Below, piece after piece: positions 5,970 through 6,815 of a stretch of DNA of 6,815 nucleotides. Below the pieces are notes generated by a model that saw only the letters and a list, made by a program, of their open reading frames with translations, searched no databases and was not told the DNA's origin. This DNA is from an uncultured Erysipelotrichaceae bacterium (lineage in GTDB: Bacteria; Bacillota_I; Bacilli_A; RF39; UBA660). The translations under genes were made by a program, and so were the position numbers. Location: NCBI GenBank assembly GCA_902767005.1, contig CACXFY010000181.1:1-6815 (forward strand). Direction: 5' to 3'. The stretch's first letter is position 1. Every line of letters begins with the position of its first letter.

Positions 5970-6815
5970 CCAACTTTTAGTATTATAATTCCTGTATATG
6001 GAGTAGAAAACTATATTAAAAGATGTCTAGATAGTGTTTTTGCACAAACATATGGTAACGTTGAGGTAATTGTTGTTAACGATGGTACAAAAGATAATTC
6101 TATGGAAATAGTAAAAAACTATCAAGTAAAAATAATTAATCAAGAGAATGCTGGTTTAAGTGCTGCTAGAAACACTGGAGTAAAGTATGCTACAGGAGAT
6201 TATATTTTCTTCTTAGATAGTGATGATTATATAGAGCCAGATTTATTATTAGAAGTTTCTAAAATGTTAGATAATAATCCAGATCTAATAAGATTTCAAA
6301 TAAGAGAAGTATTTGAAGATAATACTCCACCAATAGATTATAATGAAATTGGTTTCTTAGGTATTGAAGGAGTAGAAGCTTTTGATAGAATATCTAGATA
6401 TCACTTTGTTGAAAATGCTTGGAGTTATATCATAAGAAGAGAATACTATTTAAATAATAATTTTGAATTTAAAGTAGGTACAATGCATGAAGACTTTGGT
6501 CTAATGCCTTTAGTAATAATTAAATCAAGATCAGTAAACTCATTAAATTATATTGGTTATAACTATTTACAAAGACAAGGCAGTATTATGAATAATAATG
6601 ATTATGAAAAAACTAAAAAGAAAGTAGCTGACTTTTATAACCATTATTTATTCTTACTAAGTGAAATAAATAAAACTAATTTACGTAGTGATACATTTAA
6701 AAGCTTTATTGCGAATAGCTTAATCATAAAAGTATGTGAATTAGAAAAAGAAGACTACAAAGCTTATAAAAAGAAATTAAAAGAAGATAAAGTATTTGAT
6801 AATTTATTAACAGAT
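5967..6815 (+). CDS. GT2-family glycosyltransferase (3' end beyond the window)
   Basis: Open to the last base with no stop, giving 283 residues; the true C-terminus is missing. The N-terminal GT-A domain is clear: SIIIPVYG (5-12) opens the Rossmann-like fold, VIVVNDGTKDNS (34-45) holds the nucleotide-binding Asp39, and NAGLSAARNTG (61-71) is the usual family signature. The metal-binding DSDD is at 84-87, and HED at 174-176 is the probable catalytic-base region of an inverting enzyme. Many such proteins transfer a hexose or similar sugar onto lipid-linked or capsule-type glycans; the specificity is not readable. No signal peptide or membrane helix appears in the part present, so it acts in the cytoplasm, perhaps at the membrane face. 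It is translationally coupled to the Wzy-like/GT4 fusion, which implies that both work on the same glycan. Confidence 0.92.
   Translation, partial: MPTFSIIIPVYGVENYIKRCLDSVFAQTYGNVEVIVVNDGTKDNSMEIVKNYQVKIINQENAGLSAARNTGVKYATGDYIFFLDSDDYIEPDLLLEVSKMLDNNPDLIRFQIREVFEDNTPPIDYNEIGFLGIEGVEAFDRISRYHFVENAWSYIIRREYYLNNNFEFKVGTMHEDFGLMPLVIIKSRSVNSLNYIGYNYLQRQGSIMNNNDYEKTKKKVADFYNHYLFLLSEINKTNLRSDTFKSFIANSLIIKVCELEKEDYKAYKKKLKEDKVFDNLLTD

Noticed and set aside
1..6815. TGA read as tryptophan (Mycoplasma-type code)
   Set aside because: All tryptophans in the identified genes use TGG and no in-frame TGA occurs, which is unexpected under that code in such A/T-rich DNA.

Overview
The window is about one quarter G+C and strongly biased to A/T-ending codons. 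It looks like a low-GC Gram-positive-type bacterium (Bacillota or a related gut Bacilli/Mycoplasmatota lineage). This placement is inferred from composition, a CIRCE-type heat-shock operator, AGGAGG-type ribosome sites and a PASTA-repeat protein. Every tryptophan in the readable genes is TGG and all stops seen are TAA or TAG, so a code reading TGA as Trp is unlikely. PASTA repeats usually bind peptidoglycan or related cell-wall material, so the cell probably has a wall.

Layout from left to right. (1) 37-144 (+): a small ORF for a 35-residue single-helix membrane peptide with a strong ribosome site. (2) 173-880 (+): a B3/B4 (tRNA-binding-like) domain protein. (3) 881-1008: a control region holding a CIRCE-like inverted repeat (TTAGCACTT-N9-AAGTGCTAA). 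A perfect TTGACA -35 starts inside its spacer, and an extended -10 and a 5' leader hairpin follow. (4) 1009-1416 (+): a small heat-shock protein of the Hsp20/alpha-crystallin family, almost certainly the target of that operator. (5) 1417-1446: a compact two-way terminator shared with the convergent gene. (6) 1439-3508 (-): a 689-residue membrane-anchored protein with three predicted TM helices, about six PASTA-type repeats, an Asn/Ser-rich stalk and a four-cysteine C-terminal domain, but no kinase domain. (7) 3509-3657: a divergent promoter region with a good sigma-A-type promoter to the right, -10 hexamers to the left, and an imperfect inverted repeat of the same 9-N9-9 geometry as the CIRCE. 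(8) 3658-5967 (+): a 769-residue apparent fusion of a polytopic O-antigen ligase/polymerase-like (Wzy/WaaL-type) domain to a complete GT4 glycosyltransferase. (9) 5967-6815 (+, runs off the end): a GT2 glycosyltransferase coupled by a TAATG stop/start overlap.

Two themes emerge. The left half is a stress or housekeeping stretch whose clearest regulatory element is the HrcA/CIRCE control of hsp20. The right half is the cell envelope: a wall-binding surface protein divergent from what looks like the start of a surface-polysaccharide or glycan operon. No stretch longer than 300 bases lacks a gene. I saw no tRNA, rRNA, CRISPR array, insertion sequence or attachment site. The most unusual items are the Wzy-like/GT4 fusion and the kinase-less multi-TM PASTA protein with its cysteine-bearing tip.
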